From: an uncultured Pseudanabaenaceae cyanobacterium
Lineage (GTDB): Bacteria > Cyanobacteriota > Cyanobacteriia > Pseudanabaenales > Pseudanabaenaceae
DNA: 64,000 nucleotides
NCBI GenBank assembly: GCA_937927915.1
Contig: CALGKB010000001.1
Coordinates: 1 to 64,000 of the forward strand
Direction: 5' to 3'
In this document: in pieces, positions 29,138 to 39,500 of the stretch
Position numbering within the stretch: position 1 is the stretch's first letter
Layout: every line of letters begins with the position of its first letter
Notes under the pieces: model-generated
What the model saw: only the letters and a program-made list of their open reading frames with translations
What the model was told of the DNA's origin: nothing
Database searches by the model: none
Position numbers and translations under genes: made by a program

Positions 29138-29178
29138 CTTAACCACTTCTTAAGTTGGTAATAACTACTTCTTAATCT
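29138..29178 (+). promoter_or_regulatory. PHO box (PhoB/SphR-type site), four 8-bp repeats
   Basis: Four 8-base units stand exactly 11 bases apart: CTTAACCA (29138), CTTAAGTT (29149), AATAACTA (29160) and CTTAATCT (29171), with 3-base spacers CTT, GGT and CTT. Cyanobacterial PHO boxes are direct 8-base repeats of the type PyTTAAPyPy(T/A) with 3-base spacers; units one and four match fully. A -10-like TAAATA follows at 29192-29197, and the start codon is at 29230, so the site sits where an activator replacing the -35 element would bind. Confidence 0.8.
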
Positions 29179-29229
29179 GAGTGTGCAACGGTAAATAGAG
29201 GGTTAAACTAACACAACAAGGAATTCGCT

Positions 29230-31650
29230 ATGGCTTTTACACTGCAGTTGCTCCATGCTTCTGATTTAGAGGCAGGGATCGCCAATTTTACTGATATTGT
29301 CAATTTTTCGCGGGTGGTCAATGCTTTGCGGGATGACTTCCCCAATACCTTGCTTTTGTCTTCGGGTGATAATTACATCCCTGGTCCTTTTTTCTCGGCT
29401 GCCAGTGATAGTGCCCTCCGATCGGTTTTGGGCAGAGAGGGGATTGGACGGGCGGATATTGTCATTCAAAATGAGATTGGTTTCCAGGCTTCTGCCTTTG
29501 GTAACCATGAGTTTGACTTAGGTCCTGCCACAGTGCAGTCTTTGGTTGCCGTCGATCGGGAATATCGGGGAACACAGTTTCCCTACTTGAGCGCCAATTT
29601 GGATTTTTCTGGCGATAGCAGTTTGCGGGGATTAGTGGTACCCGACGGGCAGGCACCCCGTCCTAACTCCATTGCCAAGAGTGTAGTGTTTACGGTGGGG
29701 GGAGAACGCATTGGGGTAGTAGGAGCTACAACACCGACGTTGCCAGTGATTTCCTCCCCTGGGGCTGGTATTAGGGTCACACCTCCTAATTTCCCTGCCA
29801 ATCCTTCTGCGGCGGAGCTGGATGCTTTGGCAGCAGCTATCCAACCGGCTGTCGATGAACTGACTAGACAGGGGATCAACAAGGTCATCCTGCTTGCCCA
29901 TATGCAACAATTCCCCATTGAGTTTGGCTTGGCAACGCGCCTGCGGGGGGTAGATGTGATTGTGGCGGGTGGTTCCCACGCGGTGTTTGCTGACAGTAAT
30001 GACCGCCTTCGTCCTGGCGATCGGGCTGCTAATACTTACCCTGCTGTGTTTACTTCCCCTGCCAATGAACCCGTGTTGGTGGTGAATACTGGCTCTAACT
30101 ATCGCTATGTGGGGCGCTTGGTGGCAGAATTTGACGCTAGGGGGGTAATCAACCTCAACAGTCTCAATCCCGCTATCAACGGCTCCTACGCTACGGACGA
30201 TGCCAGTGTCAATGCCCTAGTGGCTACTAATCCTGGTAATCCTGACCCCGAAGTCGTAGCAGTGGTCAATGCTATGCGCAATGTGATCACTACCAAGGAC
30301 AGTAATATCTTTGGGGCAACAACTACTTTTCTAAATGGCACGCGGGACGATGTGCGCACCCAGGAAACCAACTTGGGCAATCTCACAGCGGATGCCAATC
30401 TGTTTGCAGCGCGGCAGGTTGATCCCACTGTCACCATTTCCCTGAAAAATGGCGGTGGTATTCGCGACAACATCGGGTCAGTCTCTGGCGCTGGTGGTAC
30501 AGTAGGTGGTCCGGTCGATCGGTTACCTCCCCCTGCCAATCCCTTAGCCAACAAAGCAGCGGGGCAAATCTCCCAACTGGATATTGAAAACTCCCTGCGC
30601 TTCAACAACACCTTGACCCTATTGACCTTGACGGCAACGCAGCTGGCAGAAGTGATTGAACATGGTGTAGCCGATTCTGGTCCTGGTCGTACGCCGGGTC
30701 GTTTCCCCCAAGTGGCAGGCATTAGTTTCACTTTTGATGTCAATCGTCCTGTCAACAGAAGGGTGACGAATTTGGTCGTCCTAGACGATCGGGGGGAAGT
30801 AGCAGAGACAATTATCAACAATGGGGAGTTTGTGGGTAATCCCAATCGCACGTTCCGGGTGGTTGCCCTCAATTTCTTGGCTAATGAAAGTACTCCTGGC
30901 AGTGGCCTCGGTGGTGATGGCTATCCCTTCCCCCGCTTTGTCAATGAAAATCCCCAACGGGCTAATCGCGTAGACCTCGTACCTCCTGGTACCAGTCTGA
31001 GTTTCACTACCCCTGGCACAGAACAGAAGGCCTTTGCTGACTTCCTGGCGGCTCGCTTCCGTACAACTCCCTTCAACCAGGTGGATACGCCCCCCGATCG
31101 GGATACGCGCATTCGCAATTTGGATTTCCAACGTACTCTCCTCAACGGTACAGCGGGGGATGACATTCTCACAGGGGGCAGGACGGCCCAACTCATACGG
31201 GGCTTGGATGGCAACGATAGCATTACAGGGGGGGCTGGCAACGATCGGATCAACGGCAATGCTGGCAATGACACTCTCCTGGGGGGAGAAGGGGCTGACT
31301 TCCTCTTTGGGGGCAAGGGCAATGATGTGCTTAATGGTGGCACAGGGGCGGATGTCCTCTCTGGGGATGTGGGCAACGATACCCTCACGGGCGGTCCTGG
31401 TCCTGATGTCTTCCTGATTGCCAGCGGGCGTGGTACAGATGTTATCACGGACTTTGAGGACGGCATCGATCGGTTAGGCTTGTACTTGGGCTTGACCTTT
31501 GCCAACTTAACCATTCGCGGCGCCGGCAATAACACGGAAATTGTCCTGACTGCCAACAATGAAGTCCTAGCGGTTTTGCAGGGAGTAGCCCCCAGCGCCA
31601 TCACCCAAGCCGATTTTGTCAGCGCTGCCAGTGCTCTGCTGCCAGGTTAA
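29230..31650 (+). CDS. extracellular 5'-nucleotidase/metallophosphatase with RTX tail
   Basis: An 806-residue protein. Residues 1 to about 330 form the calcineurin-like metallophosphatase domain: HASDLEAG at the start, SSGDNYIPG (about 45), FGNHEFD (about 90), LLAHMQQ and GGSHAVF (about 245). Residues about 365-610 form the 5'-nucleotidase C-terminal domain with GNLTADANLFAAR and SLKNGGGIRDN. From about 635 to 720 there are glycine-aspartate nonapeptide RTX repeats (GGAGNDRINGNAGNDTLLGG), which bind calcium and mark type I secretion; no N-terminal signal peptide is present, as expected. It should release phosphate from external nucleotides. The PHO box upstream argues for induction by phosphate starvation. 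AAGGAA precedes the start. Confidence 0.92.
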   Translation: MAFTLQLLHASDLEAGIANFTDIVNFSRVVNALRDDFPNTLLLSSGDNYIPGPFFSAASDSALRSVLGREGIGRADIVIQNEIGFQASAFGNHEFDLGPATVQSLVAVDREYRGTQFPYLSANLDFSGDSSLRGLVVPDGQAPRPNSIAKSVVFTVGGERIGVVGATTPTLPVISSPGAGIRVTPPNFPANPSAAELDALAAAIQPAVDELTRQGINKVILLAHMQQFPIEFGLATRLRGVDVIVAGGSHAVFADSNDRLRPGDRAANTYPAVFTSPANEPVLVVNTGSNYRYVGRLVAEFDARGVINLNSLNPAINGSYATDDASVNALVATNPGNPDPEVVAVVNAMRNVITTKDSNIFGATTTFLNGTRDDVRTQETNLGNLTADANLFAARQVDPTVTISLKNGGGIRDNIGSVSGAGGTVGGPVDRLPPPANPLANKAAGQISQLDIENSLRFNNTLTLLTLTATQLAEVIEHGVADSGPGRTPGRFPQVAGISFTFDVNRPVNRRVTNLVVLDDRGEVAETIINNGEFVGNPNRTFRVVALNFLANESTPGSGLGGDGYPFPRFVNENPQRANRVDLVPPGTSLSFTTPGTEQKAFADFLAARFRTTPFNQVDTPPDRDTRIRNLDFQRTLLNGTAGDDILTGGRTAQLIRGLDGNDSITGGAGNDRINGNAGNDTLLGGEGADFLFGGKGNDVLNGGTGADVLSGDVGNDTLTGGPGPDVFLIASGRGTDVITDFEDGIDRLGLYLGLTFANLTIRGAGNNTEIVLTANNEVLAVLQGVAPSAITQADFVSAASALLPG

Positions 31651-31674
31651 AATTTACACGGTAATGTATTCCAC

Positions 31675-31699
31675 AGACCACGATCGGTGGTCTTTTTTT
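31675..31699 (+). terminator. terminator of RTX nucleotidase gene
   Basis: AGACCA-CGATCGG-TGGTCT followed by seven T residues, 25 bases after the stop codon. The CGATCG word forms the loop. Confidence 0.75.
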
Positions 31700-31843
31700 G
31701 CCCCTTACTCAAACTGTAATAACCTCTGCGGTTTATTATTACTACTGCTGTCAAGTTCTACCCACTTATTGACATCCTGGGGGTGATTTAATGACAGGCA
31801 GGCGGGTGGGGTTTGTATCGGGTTATTTACCTGAGACGCAAAA

Positions 31844-32402
31844 ATGACAGAGGAATTAGTAGCAATTACTAATCAGGACGGTCTAAAAAGTCTGTCGCTG
31901 CGGCAGTTCCTAGTTAGGGGGGAGGAGTTGGACAAAAAACTCAGTCAATACATAACCAATCGTTTACACGACCTGTTCAACCAAGATTTTTATGTCTAGT
32001 TGTGCCATGCAGTGAGTGTGGATGTGGATTTTGGTGTTGAAGCTAGGCATTTACTCGATCGGTTACAGGAAAGACAACAAACTTGGTATCAGCATCTGTC
32101 CACTAAATTCTTCGCCAAAGGGCAGAGAGGGAACGCAACAAAACAACAGAGTTGAACTCTTGCTGACTTAATCTGTCTGCCTTTGACAGCAGCAAAAGAA
32201 AACGATCGGGTTTATCTGACGATCGCGACAATTGTTATCCTAGGCAGAGTGGGAGAAAAGGGAGCTAGCCCAGGTATTGCAGGCAGATGGGGATGTAGTA
32301 AGAGAGCTGTTGCAGTTGTTGGTGCGTAAAGGCAGAGTAAGAGCAGTAGATCAGAGTTGCAACCCTGCGGCGGTGGAGTTTTAGGAGTGGATACAGCGTG
32401 AG
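31844..32402 (+). pseudogene. decayed gene of unknown family
   Basis: A frame from ATG 31844 reads protein-like through an in-frame TAG at 31997: LSLRQFLVRGEELDKKLSQY, ITNRLHDLFNQDFYV, stop, LCHAVSVDVDFGVEARHLLD, RLQERQQTWYQHLSTKFFAK, then TGA near 32153. After frame changes it continues as ENDRVYLTIATIVILGRVGE and, in another frame, ELAQVLQADGDVVRELLQLL, which looks like a winged helix, followed by VRKGRVRAVD and a further stop. I do not recognise the family. At least two frameshifts and two nonsense codons show that it is dead; the first 51 codons alone are unlikely to matter. Confidence 0.5.
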
Positions 32403-33803
32403 CTAAGTCTGTTTGCGCTCTTGCAACTGCAGACGGATTGTTTGGTGCAGAGACTGGGTAAGGGGATAAAAATAAGTCAATATCAAAGTGCAGACCAACA
32501 AACTAGCAGGAATGGGAGCAATCGCTAATCTAATTGCCTGTAAAGCGCTAGCAGGTTGTATGGGGGGAGGGGCACAGGGTTGAGCGCGCACAAAGCCCGA
32601 TCGTTCTAACAGCAAGCCCAGCAAAAATAGCCCCACTGCCAAACCAAATTTCTGCAACAAGACCATAAAAGCATAGAAAATTCCCTCTCTTCTTTCCCCC
32701 GTATTTAGCTCATCTAAGTCTGTGACATCGGGCACCATTGACCAGGGAATTAAATAGGCAGTAGAGAGACCACAGCCCGCCACGATCGCTAGGAAATACA
32801 TCCCCACAATTTGCCCTGGCTGCAACAAATACAACCCTATCTGTGCCACTAACCAGAGAGGAACACCCATAAAAATTACCCCCCGCTTGCCGAATCTCTG
32901 ACTCAACTTACTCCACACAAATAACATCAGTAGGGCAGTTCCCTGTACCGCTAACATCACCTGGGTAAAGTTGGCATTATCTAACCCCATCCAATTTGTC
33001 ACATAATAGGGAATAATCGATGCTGTAATTTGTAACGCCAGCCAACAACAAAAATAAATACCAATTACATACAAAAATGGCACATTGCTAAAAACAACTT
33101 TTAATTGTTCCCACAGCGAAATTTGGCTAGCCCTAACTTCCCCCTGTACCCTTGCCTGTTCTTCTACTCGCTGTTTGATCCCCCCAATGCAGCCCAAAGT
33201 AGCAATAACACATAAAATCGCAATAATCCCCCCTAGGGTTGTGTAGGGCAGAGCTTCCTGACAGCTATCCGATCGATTCGATAATGCCTTAAAAACCGCC
33301 AGGGCAATTACCAAGCTCAAAATACTACCGCTGATAGAAAAAGTAAAACGAAAACCCGTCAAAGCTGTGCGTTCATGGTAGTCGTCTGTCAATTCTGCCG
33401 TCAAAGCAGCATAGGGCAAATTCACAGTTGTATAGAAAGTGTTAAATAACAGCGCTGCTAACACATAGTAGGCAAACAGCAGATTTTCTCCCCCCTTGGG
33501 TACCAGCCACAGTAGAAAGAAACTAATCCCCAACGGTACAGCCGTGTATAACATCCAGGGCAACCGACGACCTAAACTCGATCGGGTTTTGTCACTCAAT
33601 AAACCAATGATTGGATCGTTGATGCCATCCCAGAGTTTACCTACTAATAAAACCAGACCTGCTTTCGTCGGTGGTAAGCGGGCAATATTGGTGAGAAAAA
33701 ACAGCAGATAAAAAGAAACTATGTTAGTAGTAATCGCAGCCCCGAAATCCCCTAAGCCATAGGATAGCTTTTGCCATAGAGTGAGTGGTTTTGTCTCCTG
33801 CAT
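32403..33803 (-). CDS. GPH-family cation:sugar symporter (MFS)
   Basis: A 466-residue protein with about twelve hydrophobic segments. The N-terminus LWQKLSYGLGDFGAAITTNI and the cytoplasmic loop GKLWDGINDPIIGLLSDKTR followed by SSLGRRLPWMLYTA are signatures of the glycoside-pentoside-hexuronide transporters (MelB group), which take up sugars with Na+ or H+. The substrate is unknown. It stands alone between a decayed gene and a small membrane protein. Confidence 0.9.
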   Translation of the reverse strand: MQETKPLTLWQKLSYGLGDFGAAITTNIVSFYLLFFLTNIARLPPTKAGLVLLVGKLWDGINDPIIGLLSDKTRSSLGRRLPWMLYTAVPLGISFFLLWLVPKGGENLLFAYYVLAALLFNTFYTTVNLPYAALTAELTDDYHERTALTGFRFTFSISGSILSLVIALAVFKALSNRSDSCQEALPYTTLGGIIAILCVIATLGCIGGIKQRVEEQARVQGEVRASQISLWEQLKVVFSNVPFLYVIGIYFCCWLALQITASIIPYYVTNWMGLDNANFTQVMLAVQGTALLMLFVWSKLSQRFGKRGVIFMGVPLWLVAQIGLYLLQPGQIVGMYFLAIVAGCGLSTAYLIPWSMVPDVTDLDELNTGERREGIFYAFMVLLQKFGLAVGLFLLGLLLERSGFVRAQPCAPPPIQPASALQAIRLAIAPIPASLLVCTLILTYFYPLTQSLHQTIRLQLQERKQT

Positions 33804-33872
33804 AGGAATTTTCCTGTAAGTTTGATTGTATAAAAAACTGTGCCTCCCTACCTGACTTAGGGGAATATCTAT

Positions 33873-34061
33873 CTAAGAACCTTTTAATGCCTTGAAGAAC
33901 TCCTGCCGAAATCTGCCACTGCAGACAAACAGTAGGGGCCACAGAATTGCCAAAAAGAAACCATTACCAGAATAAAAAGTGTGTTTGAAACCAGCCAAAA
34001 ATCGCCAAATACCAACAATATAAATGACCAATAAAAGAATGCCAACTCCCTGTAGGGTCAT
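33873..34061 (-). CDS. small conserved-type membrane protein
   Basis: A 62-residue protein with two hydrophobic segments (GVGILLLVIYIVGIWRFLAG and GFFLAILWPLLFVCSG) and a basic end (RFRQEFFKALKGS). The aromatic WRFLAGF and WPLLF motifs look like small proteins often seen in cyanobacterial genomes, but I cannot assign a family or function. No neighbour suggests a role. Confidence 0.6.
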   Translation of the reverse strand: MTLQGVGILLLVIYIVGIWRFLAGFKHTFYSGNGFFLAILWPLLFVCSGRFRQEFFKALKGS

Positions 34062-34111
34062 AGCCTATCCTCCTGTGGTTGCGCTCTGCTTCTAAGTATA
34101 TCCCAATCGGG

Positions 34112-35008
34112 TTACTCTACAGCCACCATATCGCCAAACCGCTCAGGTAGAGCAGCGATCGCTTTTTCTAACTCGCCTCGGTGTAGCCAACCTGTGTAGC
34201 CGGCAAAATAGCACTGCCCCTCTCCATCTCCTAGGAAGACGTGTAAAATTCCCAGGGGGTTTTGCCACAATCTCACTGTCAACCCTTCACCACTGCGATA
34301 GACTATTCTTGCTTTACTAAAATCACGATAGCTGCCTTCCACTATACTCTCTACAGCACGAAAATAATCTAACAGTTGTTGTTGTAAGTTGTGGGGGGGA
34401 GGTGTAATTTGGAGATGCTGCCAGAAACTTTTAATGGCTTGAATTACGTTGACGTCCGTGCGTAAATTGGGGTGAAAAATATTCGGTAAACACTGCCATT
34501 GACAATACTTAAATTGCGTTGCCCCGATCGTGACTATCCCATCACTGCCGTCGCCAAGATCACCAGCGATACTGAGGGTAGGAATTTTTTGCGCGATTAC
34601 TTCTGCTATAGCACGGCGATTGGTGCTCAAATCCTTGGCAATACCTATGCCTAACTGGAAGGGGTCAAACATGCGACTGAGTTCTGCACCGCCCACAGGG
34701 GAACCAAGCAACACTAAACTCTCTACCCGATCGTGCCATTGGGGATAGCGGTATAAGAGTTCTAACCAGATTAAGCCCCCCATAGAATGCCCAACAATGC
34801 GCCAGGGAAGGTTGGGATAGCATTTAAGTTGTTGTTCCACTGCTCTCCTCACTTTAGCCACCAGAGGTTCCAGCCGCCACCAAGTCTGCCACCAGCCCAG
34901 ATCAGGAGCAATGATATGCGATGCAGGTACGCCCAGCAGTTTGCCGCAGTAGTGCATTCCGCGGTTGTTATCCGCCCAGCCGTGTTGCGCAAATAATAGA
35001 AAAGACAT
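34112..35008 (-). CDS. alpha/beta hydrolase (lipase-like)
   Basis: A 298-residue hydrolase. Nucleophile elbow GHSMGG (about residue 74), N-terminal FAQHGWADNN region forming the oxyanion pocket, DGIVTIG near 160 and H in PNIFHPNLRTDVNVIQ near 178 as likely acid and base. The last third has an unrelated module. Lipase, esterase or peptidase activity is all possible. No signal peptide is evident, so it is probably cytoplasmic. Confidence 0.78.
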   Translation of the reverse strand: MSFLLFAQHGWADNNRGMHYCGKLLGVPASHIIAPDLGWWQTWWRLEPLVAKVRRAVEQQLKCYPNLPWRIVGHSMGGLIWLELLYRYPQWHDRVESLVLLGSPVGGAELSRMFDPFQLGIGIAKDLSTNRRAIAEVIAQKIPTLSIAGDLGDGSDGIVTIGATQFKYCQWQCLPNIFHPNLRTDVNVIQAIKSFWQHLQITPPPHNLQQQLLDYFRAVESIVEGSYRDFSKARIVYRSGEGLTVRLWQNPLGILHVFLGDGEGQCYFAGYTGWLHRGELEKAIAALPERFGDMVAVE

Positions 35009-35123
35009 AGCTGCAATAGTTAAAGGTAGTGAAAGGGCAAAACAAAACAGATGGTAGTTGATTGAATTGTTTGGACTCTGCAGTTGAGAGGTCTAAGGGG
35101 GTAGTCTATCCGCCTAGGAGACA

Positions 35124-36332
35124 TCAATGGGTAAGGAAATGCCCGAGTTTTGTAGCCTTCGTCTGCAAATAACGCTGATTATAGTCATTAGCTTCTATCA
35201 ACAGAGGCACCCGATCGACAATTTCTAAGTTAAAGCCGCGCAGTCCCGCAATTTTACGGGGGTTGTTGGTGATCAAACGCATTCTTCGCACGCCCAAATC
35301 CCGCAGAATCTGAGCACCAATGCCGTAGGAACGCAAGTCCGGCGGAAATCCCAGCTTTTCATTTGCCTCCACTGTGTCTAACCCTTGGTCTTGTAACGCA
35401 TAGGCCTTGATCTTATTGACTAAACCAATCCCCCGCCCCTCCTGGCGTAAATACACCAATACTCCCGCCCCCGCGTGCTCAATCATCTTCAAAGCACTCT
35501 GCAACTGCCCCCGACAATCACAGCGCAACGACCCCAGGGCATCCCCCGTCAAACATTCCGAATGCACCCGCACCATCACATCCATCTCAGGAAATTTGCT
35601 TCTATCCCCTTTGACAATCGCCAGATGTTCTGATTGATCCAACAAATTGCGGTAGGCATAGACCTGAAAATCCCCAAATAGGGTGGGCAGGTGAGCAACA
35701 GCATCCAAAGATATGAGTTTTTCATTGGCTAAACGATAACTAATAAGGTCGGCAATGCTGATCAATTTCAAATTAAACCGCTGGCAATATTCCACTAACT
35801 GGGGCAGACGCGCCATGGAGCCATCTTCATTTTGAATCTCACAGATAACCCCAGCAGGATAAAGACCTGCCAATCTCGCCAAATCCACCGCTGCCTCTGT
35901 GTGTCCTGCCCGTTTCAGCACCCCTCCCTCCCGTGCCCGCAGGGGAAAAACATGACCTGGTCTTCTTAAGTCCTCTGGTTTGGTATCCGCATGAATAGCA
36001 GCTTGAATGGTACGCGATCGGTCTTCGGCGGAAATCCCTGTAGTAGTAAAACAACTGTCGATACTCACGGTAAAGGCTGTTTGATTGGCATCCGTATTGC
36101 GATCGACCATCAAGGGCAAGTTCAGTTGATCTAGTCTTTCCCCTGTCATTGCCAGACAGATTAAACCCCTGGCATGGGTTGCCATGAAGTTGATCATCTC
36201 AGGGGTAGCAAATTGGGCAGCTCCCACCAAATCCCCTTCGTTCTCTCTGTTTTCATCATCCACAACGACAATTAACTTGCCTGCCCGCAGGTCTTGTAAT
36301 GCCGCCTCAATGGAGTCAAATTGCCAGGTCAT
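35124..36332 (-). CDS. ribBA: bifunctional riboflavin synthesis protein RibBA
   Basis: A 402-residue fusion. Residues 1 to about 205 are 3,4-dihydroxy-2-butanone-4-phosphate synthase ([53 protein letters not shown]); the rest is GTP cyclohydrolase II with zinc ligands in [20 protein letters not shown] and QEGRGIGL. Both are first steps of riboflavin synthesis. The ATG at 36332 matches the usual start ([19 protein letters not shown]). An open frame continues 59 codons upstream to a GTG but that extension is a displaced piece of the neighbouring TPR gene, not RibBA. Confidence 0.95.
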   Translation of the reverse strand: MTWQFDSIEAALQDLRAGKLIVVVDDENRENEGDLVGAAQFATPEMINFMATHARGLICLAMTGERLDQLNLPLMVDRNTDANQTAFTVSIDSCFTTTGISAEDRSRTIQAAIHADTKPEDLRRPGHVFPLRAREGGVLKRAGHTEAAVDLARLAGLYPAGVICEIQNEDGSMARLPQLVEYCQRFNLKLISIADLISYRLANEKLISLDAVAHLPTLFGDFQVYAYRNLLDQSEHLAIVKGDRSKFPEMDVMVRVHSECLTGDALGSLRCDCRGQLQSALKMIEHAGAGVLVYLRQEGRGIGLVNKIKAYALQDQGLDTVEANEKLGFPPDLRSYGIGAQILRDLGVRRMRLITNNPRKIAGLRGFNLEIVDRVPLLIEANDYNQRYLQTKATKLGHFLTH

Positions 36333-36436
36333 AGCTAAGTCGTCGCTATCTATTAACAATACTAAGATGAAAAAGGTCGCAATGTATCTACCTGGTTTCG
36401 CATTTCCGAGAGGAGAAGTTGCCACACTGTCTGCTA

Positions 36437-36515
36437 GTCCCCCCGCCTCAACTGGACGCATAGTGGGATACCAACGCCAATCGCTAGCAAAGGGCAATAG
36501 TACCCACACGGGGTA
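36437..36515 (-). pseudogene. fragment of the TPR/glycosyltransferase-like gene
   Basis: On the minus strand this reads [20 protein letters not shown], matching the motifs [13 protein letters not shown]...WYPTMR and [13 protein letters not shown]...WYPTMR near the end of each module of the gene at 36560-39631, with the linker between DWRW and YPTMR deleted. It lies just downstream of that gene and in frame with ribBA. It looks like the debris of a third module or of a recombination event. Confidence 0.7.
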
Positions 36516-36559
36516 TCGCAGAAATCCTGCATGAAGGGGGATTTGCCTCGATCGTGTGG

Positions 36560-39500
36560 CTACACAGAGAAATTGGCCGCATTACCTGCCTTCAGTAACT
36601 CCTCTGCCCTGGGCATATCCCTTTGATATAACTCCTTTAGTTCTGCTTTTACCTGGTCAATTACACTCTGCCAGTCATTGATTTGTTTTTGGCGAAACAA
36701 GCGCATGGTGGGGTACCAGTCGGAGTCCGATCGGTTTTTCTGCCACCGCCAATCGGGAGCAAAGGGCAACAACAACCACACGGGCATCCCCATCGCCCCC
36801 GCCAAGTGGGCAATTCCTGTATCCACTGTAACCAACAAATCCATCTCCTTCAGCAGTTGCACAGTATCGGTGAAGTCCTGCAAACGGGGGGAGAGGTCGA
36901 TCACTCGGTCTTGTAAAAAGGGTTGGATGTCTTTAGCATCTCTGCCTACTTGAAAGCTATAGAGCCAAAGTTGGGGAATCTCCAATAGTTGCAGGCAGTA
37001 AGAAATAGGACAGCTCTTTTGCTTGTAAAGTCGATAGAGGTTGGGGGTGGCACGATAACCACTTGCCCAAACAATGCCAATCTTGTGGGGTGTTTTTTTC
37101 TGTTGTGGATAGCGACTGATATAGGGGATGGGGGTGGGGATGTGATCTAACTGGAGAACATAGGGCAAACTCATCAGGGGTAGATGACAGTCAAACTGAT
37201 AAGAGGAGAGTTTCGATTCGATGGGTATTACCCTGACATTGATAAATTCCTGCTGTAGAAGTTTAACCAGTTGCTGTTGACAAGCTAGGATAATTGTTGC
37301 CCCCCTTTGCTGTAGAAGTGGAAGGTAACGGAGAAACTGGATCGTGTCACCAAAGCCCCCTTCACTCCACAGTAAAATAGTTTTATTTGTCAAATCACTG
37401 CCGTCCCAGCGGGGTTGTCGCAAATTGATGATGGCATCTTGGGCGGTTAGGCGCCACTCATACTCTTGCCAGCCTTCTTTGTAGTTGCCCTCTAGAAGCA
37501 GGGAGATTGCTAAATTGTAATGAGTGAGAGCATCCTGGGGATTTTTGCTCAGCGCTAAGCGATAATTCTCCATCGCCTCTTGGTTCTTCCCCTGCCGAAA
37601 ATAAATTAATCCCAAGATGTGATAGCCCTCCGCTGCATCGGGCATAAGTTGCCTATACTTTTGAATATTTGTGTAGGCATCCTCTAGCATTTCCCGATCG
37701 ATATAAGCCTTTGCCAAAGTTAAATAGGCAGGGGCATAGTTAGGCTGTTTGGTGATGACTAATTGAAAATAGACACAAGCTTGTTCTGGCAGGCTCTGGC
37801 AGCGTTTTACTACCCCGATATTGAAGTAAGCGTGCACACTGGGATATTGCAAATAGATAGCCTGTTGATAACAAGCGATCGCCTTGTCTAGTTGTTTTTG
37901 TTGAAAGAAGAAGTTGCCCTGCTGTAATACAGCCTCTTTATCAGGTAAATGGGAGGGAGAAAAACTTAGCAAAGCTGTCTTTACTTGCTCTAAAACCCCT
38001 TCCCAGTTGTTGGGTGTCTGCTGCCGAAACAGGCGCATGGTGGGATACCAGGGGGAATCTTCCCGCTCCTGCAACCAACGCCAATCGCAGGCATAGGGCA
38101 ATAAAACCCAGACAGGCTTGCCTAACCCCCCCGCCAAATGGGCAACGGCTGTGTCAATAGTAATCACCAAATCCAACTGGTTTATGAAGTCAGCAGTATC
38201 GGCAAAGTCAGTGATAAAGGGCGCTAAATCCACCACCTGCGGGGGCAATAAAACATCATCTACTCCCACTTGCAAACTAAAGAACTGATAGCGATCGTCT
38301 AATAGCTGCAAGAGATAATCCAGTGGCACTGCCTTCTGACGGCGCAGTTTTTGTGCCAGTCCCTCAGAGCGATCGCTACTCTGCCAAACAATCCCAATCT
38401 TGAGCTTATCTGTTGTTGGGGATGGCAGTGGTTTTTGTTGAGGAGACCGCAAGTAGGGTACAACGGCAGGCACATTCTCTAATCTGGTTCCCAAAAGACG
38501 GGGTAAATCCAACAGGGGAGCATGAACAGCAAAGTCAGGCAGGGGGTCAGCGGGACTGATGACTTGTTCTACACCTTCCACCAAAGACAAAAGACGAGTT
38601 AAAGAGGAGGGACAACAGAGAATTACTCTCCCCCCCCTCTCCCGCACATACCAAACGTAGCGGACAAACTGCAGGGTATCGCCAAAGCCCTGTTCTGACC
38701 ATAACAAAATCCGCTGCCCTGCCAGAAAAGAACCATCCCACCAGGGTTGGCTAAAGTTGGGCACGGCTGAATTACCGCGCTTGAATCGCCAGAGATATTC
38801 CTGCCAGCCCTCTTCCCATTCCCCCCTACTTAAAAGAGCATGAGCTAGATTAAAATGGGCGTTGGCAAATTCAGGACTCTTGCTAATGGCGAGACGATAA
38901 TAATTGATGGCTTCCTCTGTCTTTCTCTGCTCCTCTAAACAAGCCCCTTTGATGTCGTAGGCATGGGGTAAATCAGGGTCAAGCTCGATCGCTTTGTTAC
39001 AGTACTCTATGGCTTTTGGCAGTTCATCGAGGAGTAAATAAATATTTGCCAAATTGCTGTATAGACCTGCATGGGGGGCAATAGCTATCGCCCTTTCGTA
39101 GATACTGATCGCCTCGGCATAGCGCCCTTGATTCTTCAGTAAGACCCCCAAATTGATGTAGCTGTTGATCCGATGGGGTTGTAACTGTATTGCCTTGTGG
39201 TATGTTTCTATCGCTCTCTCTGTCTCTCCTAAATGCTGATAAATAAGGGCTAAGTTAAAGTGGGCATCCCAACTATACTGCGGATGAGCAAGAAGTTTTT
39301 CATAGTGATAAATTGCCTGGGCATAGTGCTTTTGTTGCACTAGAGAATTAGCCAATTGGAAGTGTTTGTCATCCTCTTCCTCCTCTGGGGGGGGCAGTTC
39401 CTCTAACTCCTTTTTAATATCTGCCCGCTGGGGATACAATTCCAGGCATTTCTGATAGTAAAGGCGCGCTTCTTTGATTTGTCCCCTTTGCCGATAACAC

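Larger units (their letters stand above)
28594..29229. other. 636-base divergent intergenic region
   Basis: Separates the M23 gene (minus) from the RTX nucleotidase gene (plus). It is AT-rich with many poly-A/T tracts. On the nucleotidase side lies a PHO box. On the M23 side lie a 15-base palindrome and, on the minus strand around 28770-28830, short hairpins (GCTTTGCCGAAAAAAGC; CCCCTAAATACGGGG competing with CTAAATACGGGGGTTTAG) that could form a structured leader. A 76-codon open frame at 28655-28885 has no family resemblance and I do not call it. Confidence 0.6.

Noticed and set aside
36333-36509. 59-codon N-terminal extension of ribBA starting at a GTG
   Set aside because: The extension is similar to the TPR/glycosyltransferase-like protein next door and not to RibBA, whose usual start is the ATG at 36332.
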